Shown: one piece after another, positions 27,801 through 37,696 of the stretch
Position numbering within the stretch: position 1 is the first letter of the stretch
Layout of the letters: each line of letters begins with the position of its first letter
Assembly (NCBI RefSeq): GCF_038446955.1
Contig: NZ_CP151803.1
Coordinates: forward strand, 2,418,001-2,482,000
Direction of reading: 5' to 3'
From: Pedobacter sp. FW305-3-2-15-E-R2A2
GTDB lineage: Bacteria > Bacteroidota > Bacteroidia > Sphingobacteriales > Sphingobacteriaceae
Length of the DNA stretch: 64,000 nucleotides
Program-made: the position numbers and the translations under genes
Notes under the pieces: model-generated
Seen by the model: the letters and a program-made list of their open reading frames with translations, nothing else
The model's database searches: none
Told to the model about the DNA's origin: nothing

Positions 27801-28620
27801 GGGTACAACAACAGGTTCTTTTACCCCAACAGGTCAGTATAGCTACCAGCCGGTTAGTGGCGCTATAACGAAATCAGGGCTACGTTCCAATGCAACATAT
27901 ATGGTCTCTTACTGGACTAATAATGCTACATCGTATACGATTACAGGAACCTTGGCTGGGTACCCGATTAAAGTGAAAACTGTTAAAGGATGGTCATTGT
28001 ATTTACACGAAGTTTCAGGTGTAACTTCGGTTTCTATCAGCAATAGTGGATCTTGGTCGATCGATGAATTGAGGCTTTATCCCGTAGATGCCCAGATGAA
28101 AACAATGACCTATAACAGCATTGAGAATTTATCCAGCAGTACTGATATCAGGGGAAACACCGAATATTATGAATACGATAATTTTCAGCGATTAGCAATT
28201 GTCAAGGATGAGGATGGGAATATTATTAAGCATCTCTGCTACAATTATGCTGGACAACAGACTGATTGTCCGGTCGGAACGGTTGTTCTTATACCTCTGA
28301 CTTATTCTAATTTTACTACCTCTGGGGGACGGATTAACGGATTGAAAATTAAGAATGGCTCTGGTACGGTATTGTACGACTTTAATACCGCCGCACTTCA
28401 GGCAGGTCAAAAAATTCCGAAAGGGATTTATACATTCGAGTTTACAATGCCAGTTAGTGGGTGGGTGTCTTTGGTTGGTAACTTCTTAAATAGCAGTATA
28501 GTTTTAGATAATAATGGATCAACAACATATAGTTCTAATAATGTTGATCTTACAAATTCTACATTTATAAATTTAGAATTGTATTCCGAATTTGCAAGGA
28601 TGTCACAACCTAGAAATTGA
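24816..28620 (+). pseudogene. RHS-partner surface protein, frameshifted in a CT tract
   Basis: The first part (24816-26012, 398 aa) has a signal peptide and an SpvB/RHS-like N-terminal domain (FTGASNVQVPLYTLQTGNI, GRAGLGWNVLAGGSISR). It ends at a TAA soon after a CT repeat at 25981-25990. The second part continues in the +1 frame (QDYFGYFNNAGNSTNFFP, then an 846-codon run from ATG 26080) with RHS-like repeats (YYEYDNFQRLAIVKDEDGN). One extra CT, or one added base, restores a single product of about 1268 aa. Such proteins normally precede a DUF6443 RHS gene, as here. It may be a decayed gene, a phase-variable gene, or carry a sequencing error. Confidence 0.75.
25981..25990 (+). repeat. (CT)4 tract at the frameshift
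   Basis: The string CCTCTCTCTC sits exactly where the frame changes. With five CT units the codons would read ACC TCT CTC TCT CAG GAT and join the two halves in frame. Confidence 0.6.
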
Positions 28621-28767
28621 TCTGTTAAGAATTCGATCCGCTAAATATAGTGGCTTCTTTTTTTAAAGAAAATATAGAATTGTCGCTTTAAAAAAAAGTG
28701 GCAAAGATAAGAATCAGTAAATACTAAGTGTTACCAATATAATTATAAACGTTAGGCGCCCTTTAGG

Positions 28768-31700
28768 ATGAAGAAGAATTTTAGATTTCAGATACCATAT
28801 ATTAAACTCCTGTTAAGCTGTATCGCTTTATTGTCGCTGGAACCTGCACTAAGTCAGGTTCCCAGCATTAACCAGAATTACGTGATGGAAAGTCAGGTAA
28901 GGGTGCCAGGAAAAACCCTGGAAAGTCAGCTGACCGGATTACCTGTCGGACAGGTGAACCGTACGATCCAATACTTTGATGGCCTCGGAAGGCCTTTACA
29001 AACGGTGCAGTGGAAGGCCAGTCCGCTGTTAAGAGATCTGATTACTCCGGTTGCATATGATGCATTTGGGCGGGAAGAAAAGAAATATCTGCCTTATTCA
29101 GGAACCGTAGCAAGCAGTAATGGCAGCTATAAGGCCTCAGCAATAACAGACCAGAATGCATTCTATACTGATCCGACCAACCCGGCAGGCTGGGCGGCAC
29201 CCGGAGTAACGATAATTCCCAATAATAGCGCATTTTCAAAAACAGTGTTTGAAGCTTCCCCTTTAAACCGGGTACTGGAACAAGGTGCGCCAGGTGCAGT
29301 ATGGCAGCCTGCTGCAACGCGGACGGCTACCGGAGGAAGAACTGCCGTAGTCAATTACTCGGCGAATATTGCCAATGAAGTGAAACTATGGGTGGTTGCC
29401 GCAAGCGGTGCCAGTGGAACTGGCGTTTATTTGCCAGGGAAACTCTATAAAACCATCAGTAAAGACGAAAATTGGGTCAGTGGGAAAACCGGAACTGTAG
29501 AAGAGTTCAAGGATTTTGATGGCCGTGTGGTATTGAAAAGAATATGGGAAACGGAAGCAGTTTCGCTCTCTACCTATTATGTGTATGATGATTTTGGAAA
29601 CCTACGTTATGTTGTTCCGCCAGCGGTAACTGTAAACGCATTTACTGAAGCGGTTACGGATGTTCCGTTTAACCAGTTCATCTATGCTTATCATTATGAT
29701 GATAAAAAAAGGCTGACTGAAAAGAAGCTTCCCGGAAAAGGTTGGGAATATTTATTGTACAATAAACTGGACCAGGTGGTGGGAAACCAGGATGCCCTGC
29801 AAAGGGCGAAGGCTCCTCAGGAATGGACGATAACCAAATATGACGGACTTGGAAGGGTTGTATTGACCGGAATTTATACACATCCCTCAAGTACAGCAAA
29901 CACGCCTTATCGGGATGCTTTGCAGATCGTCCTGGAAAATCAGACGCTATTTTGGGAGCTTCGGGTAGCTACAGGCAATGGTTATACCGTCCGAAGCTGG
30001 CCTCAAAGTGGTGTTTCAACGGCTCTTACCTATAATTTTTACGATAATTATGCTGTTCCAGGCCTCCCAGCGGTTGCACCCTATAATGTTTCCTCCGTTT
30101 ATAGCAGTATGATCAAAGGCCTTCCAACTGTCAGCCTGACGAATGTGCTTGGAACTACTCATATGCTGTGGAAAGTAAACTATTACGATAACAAAGCCCA
30201 GATTGTGAGGAGTATCCAGCAGCACTACAAGGGTGGAACGCTTGTAGTGGGCAATTATGATGATGTAAGTACGACCTACAGTTTTCCCGGAGAGGTCTTA
30301 ACCAATATACGAAGGCATTATGTAAACGGGGCAGAACAGCTTTATGTAGCGAACCGGTTTACTTATGATCAGGTGGGCAGGCTAAAAGATACTTACCAGA
30401 AAACCGGGGATAATGCTGCCACGGCGAATGCAGAGATCTTGCTGAGTAGAAATAACTACAATGAAGTGGGCCAGCTGATGAGCAAAAACCTGCACAGTAT
30501 TAATCTGTTGACACCCGCTTTTGCCCAGACAGTTACCTATGCGTACAATTCACGAGGCTGGCTGAAAAGTCAGAGTGCTCCACTGTTCAGCCAGAACCTA
30601 AAATATGAGGATGTGATAACAGGGGTAACCTCCCAATATAACGGGAATATCAGCCGTCAGGAATGGGGAACAGGGAAGTTTTATAATTATCGCTATGACG
30701 GGTTGAACAGACTGAAATCGGGATTGAGCAGTGATAATAACCACGAAAAGTCAATCATGTATGATGTGATGGGCAATATCCAGGGGATGCAACGTTACAA
30801 TGCCAATATTTTGACTGATCAGCTGAAGTATAATTACAGTGGAAACAGGTTGACTTCAGTGGTGGATAGCAGTCAGGCCGTTTATGCACTCCATCAGCTT
30901 GAAGGGACGACTGCCTATGGGTATGATGTCAATGGTAATATGACTTCCAGAACGAACACGTTAAATACAGGAAACAATATTGCGACCATCTCTTATAATC
31001 TGCTGAACCTTCCGGCAACAATGACTGCAGGTGGGAATGTGATTAACTATACTTATGATGCAGCAGGTGTAAAATTGCGTAAAACAGTTGGTACCGGAAT
31101 TTCGAATGAGTATATTGGTGGTATCCAATATGAGAATGGGGTATTGAAATACCTTCAGACTGCTGAAGGTAGGGTAGTGAGGAATAGTGCAATAAGTTAC
31201 AGTTACGAATATACCTTGGAAGACCATTTGGGAAATGGCAGATTGTACTTTGATATCAATGCAGGTATTGCAAGAAAGATTCAGGAGACGAATTATTATC
31301 CTTTTGGACTGGATATGCAGGGTACACTTTCAGGTACGGAGAATAAGTACCAGTACAACGGAAAAGAGAAGCAGGATCAGGAGAAGATGTACGATTATGG
31401 AGCAAGATTCTATGATCCGGTGATAGGTAGGTGGAATGTGGTGGATCCGCTTGCTGAGCAAATGAGAAGACATTCGCCATATAATTATGGTTTCAATAAT
31501 CCGATACGTTTTATTGATCCTGACGGAATGGGGCCACAAGATATTGTTTGGTTTGACATGAATGGTAAAGAAATTGGGCGTAGGCAGTCAAATACAGAGT
31601 TTAGAACTTTGGTTGCAACAGGGCTTAATTCAAAATATGGAGAAAAAGGACAATCTTTTTACAGTTATGCTCAGGCACCTATGCCAGGAGTAGTAAAAGG

Positions 31701-32214
31701 ATACGAAGATCCTAAATTCCAAAAAAATGATTATGCAATAGCAGCAAATACTTTTTTGTTTAATAAAGATTTAGCTGGAAAATCTGACTTGCCAACTCCT
31801 TCAGATAATCATGAAATAGGTTCTGATTTACCAGGGAAATTAGATGTGAATACTGTTAAAGCAATGGCAATTCAAGAAAGTAATTCGGGGAATCTTGACG
31901 GAGCTACGGGGACAGGTAAAACCGATATAATGCAGGTCAATGTGAAAGGGGATTGGACAGATGTAAAAAGTAGAATAGGCTTGACCAAAGGAGAAACAAT
32001 GACACCTGATAAAAGTGTTGGCGCAGGTTTAAACTGGTTATTCATGAAAGGAATGGGATCAGATAAAAAAGGCACCATGAATTGGCGTACCGGAAATGGA
32101 GGGAATTGGTGGGACGCAATAAAAAGATACAATGGAGGAGGTGTAGAAAATTATGATCAACAAGTTAAGAGAAAGTACAATTCAATCACGCCCGCAAATC
32201 AATCAAACTATTAA
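28768..32214 (+). CDS. secreted RHS protein with lysozyme-like toxin tip
   Basis: A 1148-residue RHS protein. Signal peptide (to ALSQVPS), a DUF6443 N-terminal domain (IQYFDGLGRPLQTVQWKAS; AYDAFGREEKKYLPYSG, about residues 70-110), YD repeats, and the RHS core ([43 protein letters not shown]) ending with DPDGMG near 921. The variable tip (921-1148) has a transglycosylase/lysozyme-like pattern: VKAMAIQESNSG with candidate catalytic Glu1037, DIMQVNVKGDW, SVGAGLNWLF and AIKRYNGGGVENY. It would cut peptidoglycan in the periplasm. The immunity lipoprotein gene starts 1 nt after the stop. The cut-and-delivery route is unknown. Confidence 0.85.
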   Translation: MKKNFRFQIPYIKLLLSCIALLSLEPALSQVPSINQNYVMESQVRVPGKTLESQLTGLPVGQVNRTIQYFDGLGRPLQTVQWKASPLLRDLITPVAYDAFGREEKKYLPYSGTVASSNGSYKASAITDQNAFYTDPTNPAGWAAPGVTIIPNNSAFSKTVFEASPLNRVLEQGAPGAVWQPAATRTATGGRTAVVNYSANIANEVKLWVVAASGASGTGVYLPGKLYKTISKDENWVSGKTGTVEEFKDFDGRVVLKRIWETEAVSLSTYYVYDDFGNLRYVVPPAVTVNAFTEAVTDVPFNQFIYAYHYDDKKRLTEKKLPGKGWEYLLYNKLDQVVGNQDALQRAKAPQEWTITKYDGLGRVVLTGIYTHPSSTANTPYRDALQIVLENQTLFWELRVATGNGYTVRSWPQSGVSTALTYNFYDNYAVPGLPAVAPYNVSSVYSSMIKGLPTVSLTNVLGTTHMLWKVNYYDNKAQIVRSIQQHYKGGTLVVGNYDDVSTTYSFPGEVLTNIRRHYVNGAEQLYVANRFTYDQVGRLKDTYQKTGDNAATANAEILLSRNNYNEVGQLMSKNLHSINLLTPAFAQTVTYAYNSRGWLKSQSAPLFSQNLKYEDVITGVTSQYNGNISRQEWGTGKFYNYRYDGLNRLKSGLSSDNNHEKSIMYDVMGNIQGMQRYNANILTDQLKYNYSGNRLTSVVDSSQAVYALHQLEGTTAYGYDVNGNMTSRTNTLNTGNNIATISYNLLNLPATMTAGGNVINYTYDAAGVKLRKTVGTGISNEYIGGIQYENGVLKYLQTAEGRVVRNSAISYSYEYTLEDHLGNGRLYFDINAGIARKIQETNYYPFGLDMQGTLSGTENKYQYNGKEKQDQEKMYDYGARFYDPVIGRWNVVDPLAEQMRRHSPYNYGFNNPIRFIDPDGMGPQDIVWFDMNGKEIGRRQSNTEFRTLVATGLNSKYGEKGQSFYSYAQAPMPGVVKGYEDPKFQKNDYAIAANTFLFNKDLAGKSDLPTPSDNHEIGSDLPGKLDVNTVKAMAIQESNSGNLDGATGTGKTDIMQVNVKGDWTDVKSRIGLTKGETMTPDKSVGAGLNWLFMKGMGSDKKGTMNWRTGNGGNWWDAIKRYNGGGVENYDQQVKRKYNSITPANQSNY

Positions 32215-32215
32215 G

Positions 32216-33055
32216 ATGAGTAAAACATTAATATTTATATCAGTTGTTATATTGTTTCTTTGTACGAGTTGCAGTAGGGGTAATAAAAAGGACAGTCTGG
32301 AGTTGTCATCTAAATACCCAGAAGTAGTTGTGCCTTATAAACTCAATAATAATGAGATAAAGTTGCTTAAAAAAAGGGACATTGGATTTAATGAATTAAA
32401 AAACTGGATAGCTTCTCGTTTTTCCAAAGATCTTGATAGCGTAAACAGCGATGAAATAGATACTGTTTACGCGCGAGGTTCATTGGCATTAAAAAACTAT
32501 GGGAATTCAAGAATGTTTATAGGTCAATTTTCCGCATCTTTACCAGAGACTTTATATAAAACATTTTATATTGTATTTAATGAAGATAGAGGCGAAGCAA
32601 GTCTTTTCTTTATGGACAATTACAATATTGTAAGATTACGCGCAGATGAAGAGCAGGGGTATTTATCTGGATTATTTAAGATAAAATCAAAAGGTTATTA
32701 TCAAATTTATGCTTTTAACAATGATACTTTTAAACTTGTTTTAAATACCAACTCTGATATATTTTGTGAAAATGGGATTCCAGTTGAAAACAATAGCACT
32801 GATTGTGTTAGTTATAATCCGTTTACTTTAAATTTCGAAAACAAGGATGTTAACAATGACGGCTTATTAGATTTACGTTTTACAGGGGATGCATTAATCT
32901 ATTGTGAGGGATTGGAAACAGGTCGTGGAAGAGAAGATGGTAAAGAAAGAAAGAAAATAAAATTAGATTTAAAGTTTATTGTGGATAGTACAGGGTCTTT
33001 ACCCGCATGGAAATTAGTTGATAGTACTTTTTGCAACATATTGCGAAAATATTAA
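32216..33055 (+). CDS. lipoprotein, candidate immunity protein to the lysozyme-like toxin
   Basis: A 279-residue lipoprotein with signal and lipobox (FLCTSCSRG, Cys near residue 18) and a soluble domain with no family I recognise. ATG 32216 is chosen over the ATG at 32153 because the signal peptide begins there and the start directly follows the toxin's TAA. Coupling to a toxin that should act on cell wall, together with a periplasm-facing location, fits an immunity role. The following DNA is the next RHS tip. Unlike its neighbours it is very AT-rich. The immunity role is inference. Confidence 0.75.
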   Translation: MSKTLIFISVVILFLCTSCSRGNKKDSLELSSKYPEVVVPYKLNNNEIKLLKKRDIGFNELKNWIASRFSKDLDSVNSDEIDTVYARGSLALKNYGNSRMFIGQFSASLPETLYKTFYIVFNEDRGEASLFFMDNYNIVRLRADEEQGYLSGLFKIKSKGYYQIYAFNNDTFKLVLNTNSDIFCENGIPVENNSTDCVSYNPFTLNFENKDVNNDGLLDLRFTGDALIYCEGLETGRGREDGKERKKIKLDLKFIVDSTGSLPAWKLVDSTFCNILRKY

Positions 33056-33085
33056 CCACTAAGGCCCCCTAAAGTATTAAGACAG

Positions 33086-33826
33086 TATGATTATGGGGCT
33101 AGGTTCTATGATCCGGTAATTGGAAGGTGGAATGTTGTAGATCCAATGGCAGAGAAGATGAGACGACACTCACCTTATAACTATGCATTCAATAATCCGA
33201 TAAGATTTGTTGATCCAGACGGGATGATGCCTGAGTGGATAAAAGGAACAGATGGTAAAAGAGTTAACTATGCAATTACTGCAAGTGGGAGTGTAAAATG
33301 GAGTAAAAATGCTTCAGCCGATACCAGAAGGATTGGAAATGCATTAGTCGCTAATGGAAATAAAGCGTTGTTAGATCAGGCGAATAATACTAGCTATGGG
33401 GTGACGTTAAAAATTGATCCTGGAACGAACCCAACTATGGCCGGTTTAACCCTAACTAACTGGAATTCTGATGGGGCTCCCAAAAGCGCTATGGTAGTAA
33501 TTTTTGAAGGCAATTTAAAGGCGAATGAAAATGCGATTAACCAAGGTAGTTCATTAGTTGATAGAAAAACAGGTCAGGTATCTGAACAGATGGCTTTGTA
33601 TACTGAAGTTTATAAGGCAGGTGATCTTGATGCAGCAATTTCAGCGGTCGCTTCCCATGAACTTGTCCATGCAACTGACAAGAGCAATGTCAATAAACAG
33701 TATCAAAAGCATTTTAAGAACGGAAAGGCGGATGTGGAAAGTAAACCAGAGGCTGTTGAAACTCAATCTCTTAGAAATTCCGTTGTAAAACAGGCTTTGA
33801 AAACAGCTACGATGCTTTTTCTTTAA
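33086..33826 (+). pseudogene. orphan RHS tip with HExxH metallopeptidase-like toxin domain
   Basis: RHS homology starts abruptly at [20 protein letters not shown] and runs through [13 protein letters not shown]; nothing upstream in the frame is RHS-like, so this is a displaced 3' module without its own delivery domain. The frame is open from 33056; the first ATG is 33146. The tip (from PEWIKGTDG) carries [16 protein letters not shown], a zincin HExxH motif (33656-33670), and a downstream Glu-rich stretch (ESKPEAVET) that could give the third ligand. It would be a protease toxin. It is silent unless recombined onto a full RHS gene or translated from an internal start. Confidence 0.7.
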
Positions 33827-33839
33827 AATTTTAATTATT

Positions 33840-34265
33840 ATGAAAATAGTTTTATCAATAGCACTTGTGTTTTTTTATTGGAATCTTCCTATTCAGACAG
33901 AATTAGCTAGAAAAAAAAAGATGGTTGAATTTCTTGTTGAACATCAGCAACTTTCAAAATCAGAGGATAATTGGAATACTTATAAAGATTATTTTCACGA
34001 GACTTTGATTTATAAGAGCCGGTCTTCAAAAGCCGGATATGCTATTTACCTCTTTGGTGCAAATTCAAGCCATGGAAGGATTTACATTGCGTTATGCAAT
34101 CCAAATGGCATTAAGTTGTTGGAAACAGAGGATTTGGATAAGGATATGCATGATCTTTTATTATATCTAAGGCCATTGGGTAGCAGTATGGACACTCCTG
34201 TTCTTCTTAAATTGCTTAGTAAAATTAATGAGTGCTATAAAGAAAATAAAGTTGTTTACTATTAA
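33840..34265 (+). CDS. candidate immunity protein for the orphan protease tip
   Basis: A 141-residue protein starting 13 bp after the orphan tip's stop. The N-terminus (KIVLSIALVFFYWNLPIQ) looks like a signal or membrane anchor; the rest is a mixed alpha/beta domain (AGYAIYLFGANSSHGRIYIA; LYLRPLGSSMDTPVLL). I recognise no family. Position directly behind a toxin domain is the main argument for immunity. It is followed by about 130 bp with no gene before a mobile-element remnant. Confidence 0.6.
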   Translation: MKIVLSIALVFFYWNLPIQTELARKKKMVEFLVEHQQLSKSEDNWNTYKDYFHETLIYKSRSSKAGYAIYLFGANSSHGRIYIALCNPNGIKLLETEDLDKDMHDLLLYLRPLGSSMDTPVLLKLLSKINECYKENKVVYY

Positions 34266-34398
34266 CAAAAACTCGTTTGTTTTCCATGTAAATTCCATTT
34301 GTGATAGATTTTGCCTTATCGGCTCAAATTAGCCAGACAACTCATTTATAGGGGCAGGGGGTTCGGTAGGTGAAATCCTGAATAGGCCTATTTATTAA

Positions 34399-35523
34399 TG
34401 GAAATCCCAAAATAAAATTGAATCCGATTTTATACATGTGGGCAATAGGACCATTGGCGATTATAGTTTTGTCTATCATGGTGCAGGATATAGATTAGAA
34501 AAAGAGGACGTTGTTTGTGAATTTGACTTCTTGCCTGAAAATGGCTTTCCTATTAAGTTTTCTAACTGGGAGGTGTATCAATTTATCAACACTAATGCGA
34601 AGTGGAATAGAATAACCTATAATTTGGATGAAATTCACATAGAACTATTGAAGTTAGTTGAAAAGGGAGAACTTGTTCTTCTAGAGATAAGTGGTGTAGA
34701 AGGGCCTGTTTGTGTGAGTGCCTGCACCACCAGAGAACAGCTGTATGAGGATAATGCCAACCGCTGTATCCTGCTGTATATGGATAACAGCATTGAGCAG
34801 GATAAAAAGATCATGGACTATCAGCGTAGACTCAGCGCCGGGCAAGTTGATCAGGGCGCTGAACAGCGGATCCGGACACAGCTCAAAAATGTGTAGCGGG
34901 CCCTACAGCCCGTTACCGTTAAAAATCCCCATGCCGTCTATCTGCAATTGCCTGAAGCAGTCTTTAAGCCAAGAAGGACAATGCTTTTGCTGCTGCTGTT
35001 TACCGAAACCATTACCTATTACCACCAATACCAGCGGGAACTGAAAACCGATACAGATACCGGGGAGCAGTATATTGAAAGTACCATAGAAGATATTGAA
35101 GCTGCCTTTACGCTACTGGAAGCTACAATCTTAAAAAAGAGTGATGAGCTGAATGATACCTGCCGGGGCTTCTTTGAAAAACTGAAAGCCTGGTTAAAAG
35201 AACAGGATACCGAGAGCTTTTACAGCAAGGAAATCCGCTCTGCCTTGCGGATCAGCCCGAGCAGTATCGGCCGTTACCTGTATGAGCTGGAGCGGATGGG
35301 CTACATCAAAATCATCCGTGGCAACCGCTATAAAGGCTTTGAATATAAAGTACAGAGCTGGAACGATCTGGAAGTGCTTAGTACAGATGCCAAAACCCTT
35401 ATTACAAACATCCTTCAGGATATCCGTTCAGTAACCCGTAACTCAGTAGTAACCCAAAGTCCTGATGGGTTACATAACAGTCAGAAGATCAGCAAGAAAG
35501 ATACAGTAACCCAAGCGAAGTAA
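34399..35523 (+). pseudogene. immunity-gene remnant fused to mobile-element primase-like remnant
   Basis: One frame, open from 34399 to 35523 except for a TAG at 34894-34896. The N-terminal part (DYSFVYHGAGYRLEKED; CEFDFLPENGFPIKFSNW) matches DUF6896, a domain often found as immunity protein in polymorphic toxin loci; no proper start codon precedes it (GTG 34438 at best). From about 34700 the sequence becomes a different protein: CTTREQLYEDNANRC, YMDNS, LPEAVFKPRRTM, then a winged helix (FYSKEIRSALRISPSSIGRY). It resembles the C-terminal half of DNA primase-like proteins of mobile elements. The TAG stands where QLKNV-Q-RALQPV would be expected (CAG to TAG). Confidence 0.6.
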
Positions 35524-35526
35524 AAA

Positions 35527-36420
35527 ATGCAAGGCAGGCAAAATATAAAACTGAAAAACCCGCTCTATATCAGGCTGCAGGCCGGGTTTAGCCGCTGGCT
35601 CCGGGTACTGAACTTTGAGCCGAGCAGCCCAAGGGACATGCCCAAAATGCTAGCCAGCTTCCTGATCTTTCTTGAAACAAAAGGCTGTAGCGGCATATCT
35701 GCAGTGCAGGAAAACGACCTGAAAGATTACCTGCAGGAGCTATCCGAACGTCCAAACCAGAAGAAGGAAGGGACTTTAAGTAAAAACTACTTGCGTAAAC
35801 ACCTGCAGGTGATCCGTAAGTTCAGCCGTTACCTTTCAGAGAGTAATCAGGAAAGCTTTGAGGTGAAAGTACAGATCAAAGGTAAAAGCAGCAATATCAA
35901 ATGTATCCTGAGCCCTGAAGAGATTGGCAGGCTGTATGAAGCAACCGGAGAAGATAAACTGGGATTGCGGGATAAGGCAATGCTGGCACTTTATTATGGA
36001 TGTGGACTGAGAAAAAATGAAGGGCTGAGCCTGAACGTAGACGATATTCAGCTGGAAAAGGAACTGGTGTATGTAAGGAAAGGTTATAAACAGCACCTGG
36101 TTCCCCTTACCGGCAGCAATAAAACAGATCTGGAAAACTACCTGACTTACTCCCGGCCTTACCTGCTCAGCGGAAAAGGGGAAGATGCCCTGCTGCTGAG
36201 TATTCAGGGCAGTAGGCTGGTTACCGTATTTGAACGGATCAGGAAGTTATAAGGCAAAGCCAGGATCAAAAAGCAGATTGGGGCACATACCCTCCGGCAT
36301 AGCATCGCTACTCATCTGTTGCAATCAGGAATGAAGCTGGAACAGATCCAGCGGTTCTTAGGTCACAGCAGTCTGGAAAGTACACAAATCTATACCCATA
36401 TCACTAATGAAGGACTTTGA
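35527..36420 (+). pseudogene. tyrosine recombinase 1, premature TAA
   Basis: ATG 35527 opens a 241-codon frame with the N-terminal SAM-like domain and the first catalytic Arg (YYGCGLRKNEGLSL) and Lys (VRKGYKQHLVPL). TAA 36250-36252 stops it. The same frame continues with the rest of the catalytic core ([23 protein letters not shown], nucleophile Tyr in QIYTHIT) to TGA 36418-36420. The intact protein would be 297 residues, the normal XerC/D-like length. As read, it lacks HxxR and Tyr and is inactive unless the stop is suppressed. It overlaps the next gene by 14 bp. Confidence 0.8.
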
Positions 36421-37267
36421 AGCCTACCTGAAAGATCAGGGTATGAAGTCATCAACAGTCATTCAGCACTGGAACTATGCTGATTACTTCCTTGCCTGGC
36501 TAAGCAAAGAGAGCCTCACGTTAAATCAGGTTAGTTATGCTGAGATCCTGGACTATACTGATCGGCTGAAATCCGATGGAGGAAGTACAGCTTATATCAA
36601 CAGGAACCTGCTATCGGTACAATATTACTTCTCTTTCCTTAAAACCAAAGATCAGGCGGCCTGTAATCCAGTAGCGGGAGTCCGGCTGAAAGGAACACTC
36701 AGAGCCATTCCTCATGATCTGCTGGAAAGATCAGAACTGGAAGAGTTGCATGAGCAATACGAGATCAAAGATGAACGTACTCACCGGAACAAGGTTATGC
36801 TCGGTCTGTTAGTCTTTCAGGGGCTGAGTAGGTTGGAACTGGAAACTCTGAGACCTGAGCACCTAAAACTAAGAGAGGGTAAGATACAAATACCACAAAC
36901 AGGTAAAAACAATGGCAGGATCCTTGCCCTTCAGCCTGGTCAGATCCTGGACTTACAGGAATACCTGTTGCTGGTCAGGCCTAAACTACAAAGTAGTTCT
37001 GAAAGGCTGTTTACCGGAAGGAATGATACCGAAAGTCTAAAAAACAGTTTACTACATCTAAATTATGCACTTAGAAAGCTCAATCCAAAATATCAGAATG
37101 CGATGCAGATCCGCCAGAGTGTAATCACTGAATGGTTAAAGGAAAAAGACCTGAGAACGGTTCAGTATATGGCAGGCCATAAATATGTAAGCAGTACAGA
37201 ACGTTATCAGACCACCAACCTTGAAGACCTTAAAGAAGCTTTAAACAAGCATCATCCATTGAAATAA
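36407..37267 (+). CDS. tyrosine recombinase 2, atypical active site
   Basis: A 286-residue integrase-family protein. The N-terminal SAM-like domain ([19 protein letters not shown]) and the C-terminal nucleophile region ([15 protein letters not shown]) are clear. The first Arg lies in [11 protein letters not shown]. The HxxR box reads [11 protein letters not shown]: the Arg is present but the His is replaced, so it may depend on the partner recombinase. ATG 36407 lies inside the last codons of recombinase 1 (14-bp overlap), typical of translational coupling. The two probably acted as a heteromer. Confidence 0.8.
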   Translation: MKDFEAYLKDQGMKSSTVIQHWNYADYFLAWLSKESLTLNQVSYAEILDYTDRLKSDGGSTAYINRNLLSVQYYFSFLKTKDQAACNPVAGVRLKGTLRAIPHDLLERSELEELHEQYEIKDERTHRNKVMLGLLVFQGLSRLELETLRPEHLKLREGKIQIPQTGKNNGRILALQPGQILDLQEYLLLVRPKLQSSSERLFTGRNDTESLKNSLLHLNYALRKLNPKYQNAMQIRQSVITEWLKEKDLRTVQYMAGHKYVSSTERYQTTNLEDLKEALNKHHPLK

Positions 37268-37384
37268 TCCCCTTCACCATCTTCAGTGCATCAAAACCCA
37301 GCCAGCTTACAGCTTCCCTCTGTGCTTTGCTGCCCTTCCGCCCGGCTGATCCCTTCTGCCGGGAAGACCGGCCCCAAGCTATAT

Positions 37385-37460
37385 AACATAATACACATTA
37401 TAAAACAGCCCCACGAGGCCTTTCTGCGACCAAAGCTGCCGTTATAATGGGCTATTATGT
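37385..37460. repeat. 17/18-bp imperfect inverted repeat
   Basis: CATAATACACATTATAA (from about 37385) and TTATAATGGGCTATTATG (to about 37460) are inverted copies that differ only in a 2-3-nt centre. The DNA between them is about 40 bp. Confidence 0.55.
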
Positions 37461-37628
37461 TAAATAGCCGCACGCCCCCGGCTGGCCTGCGCTCTGCCGT
37501 CTTCCTCCGGTCGGTCAGCGGCAAAGCCTGCGGCAGCATGGTATTGTTAATGGCTGATTGGGGCAGTGCAAGACTGGTCGGGGGAACAACGGAATCCCTT
37601 TGAAAACGGGGGCACTGCACCCGCCCAA

Positions 37629-37696
37629 CCTCACAGGGATAGAAAGATCCGCTCTTATCCTCCCCGCATACCAAAGACCTTTCCATCCCTGTGAGG
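37629..37696. repeat. 18-bp inverted repeat with one mismatch
   Basis: CCTCACAGGGATAGAAAG (37629-37646) is inverted at 37679-37696 with a single mismatch (37684) and a 32-nt spacer. Confidence 0.65.
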
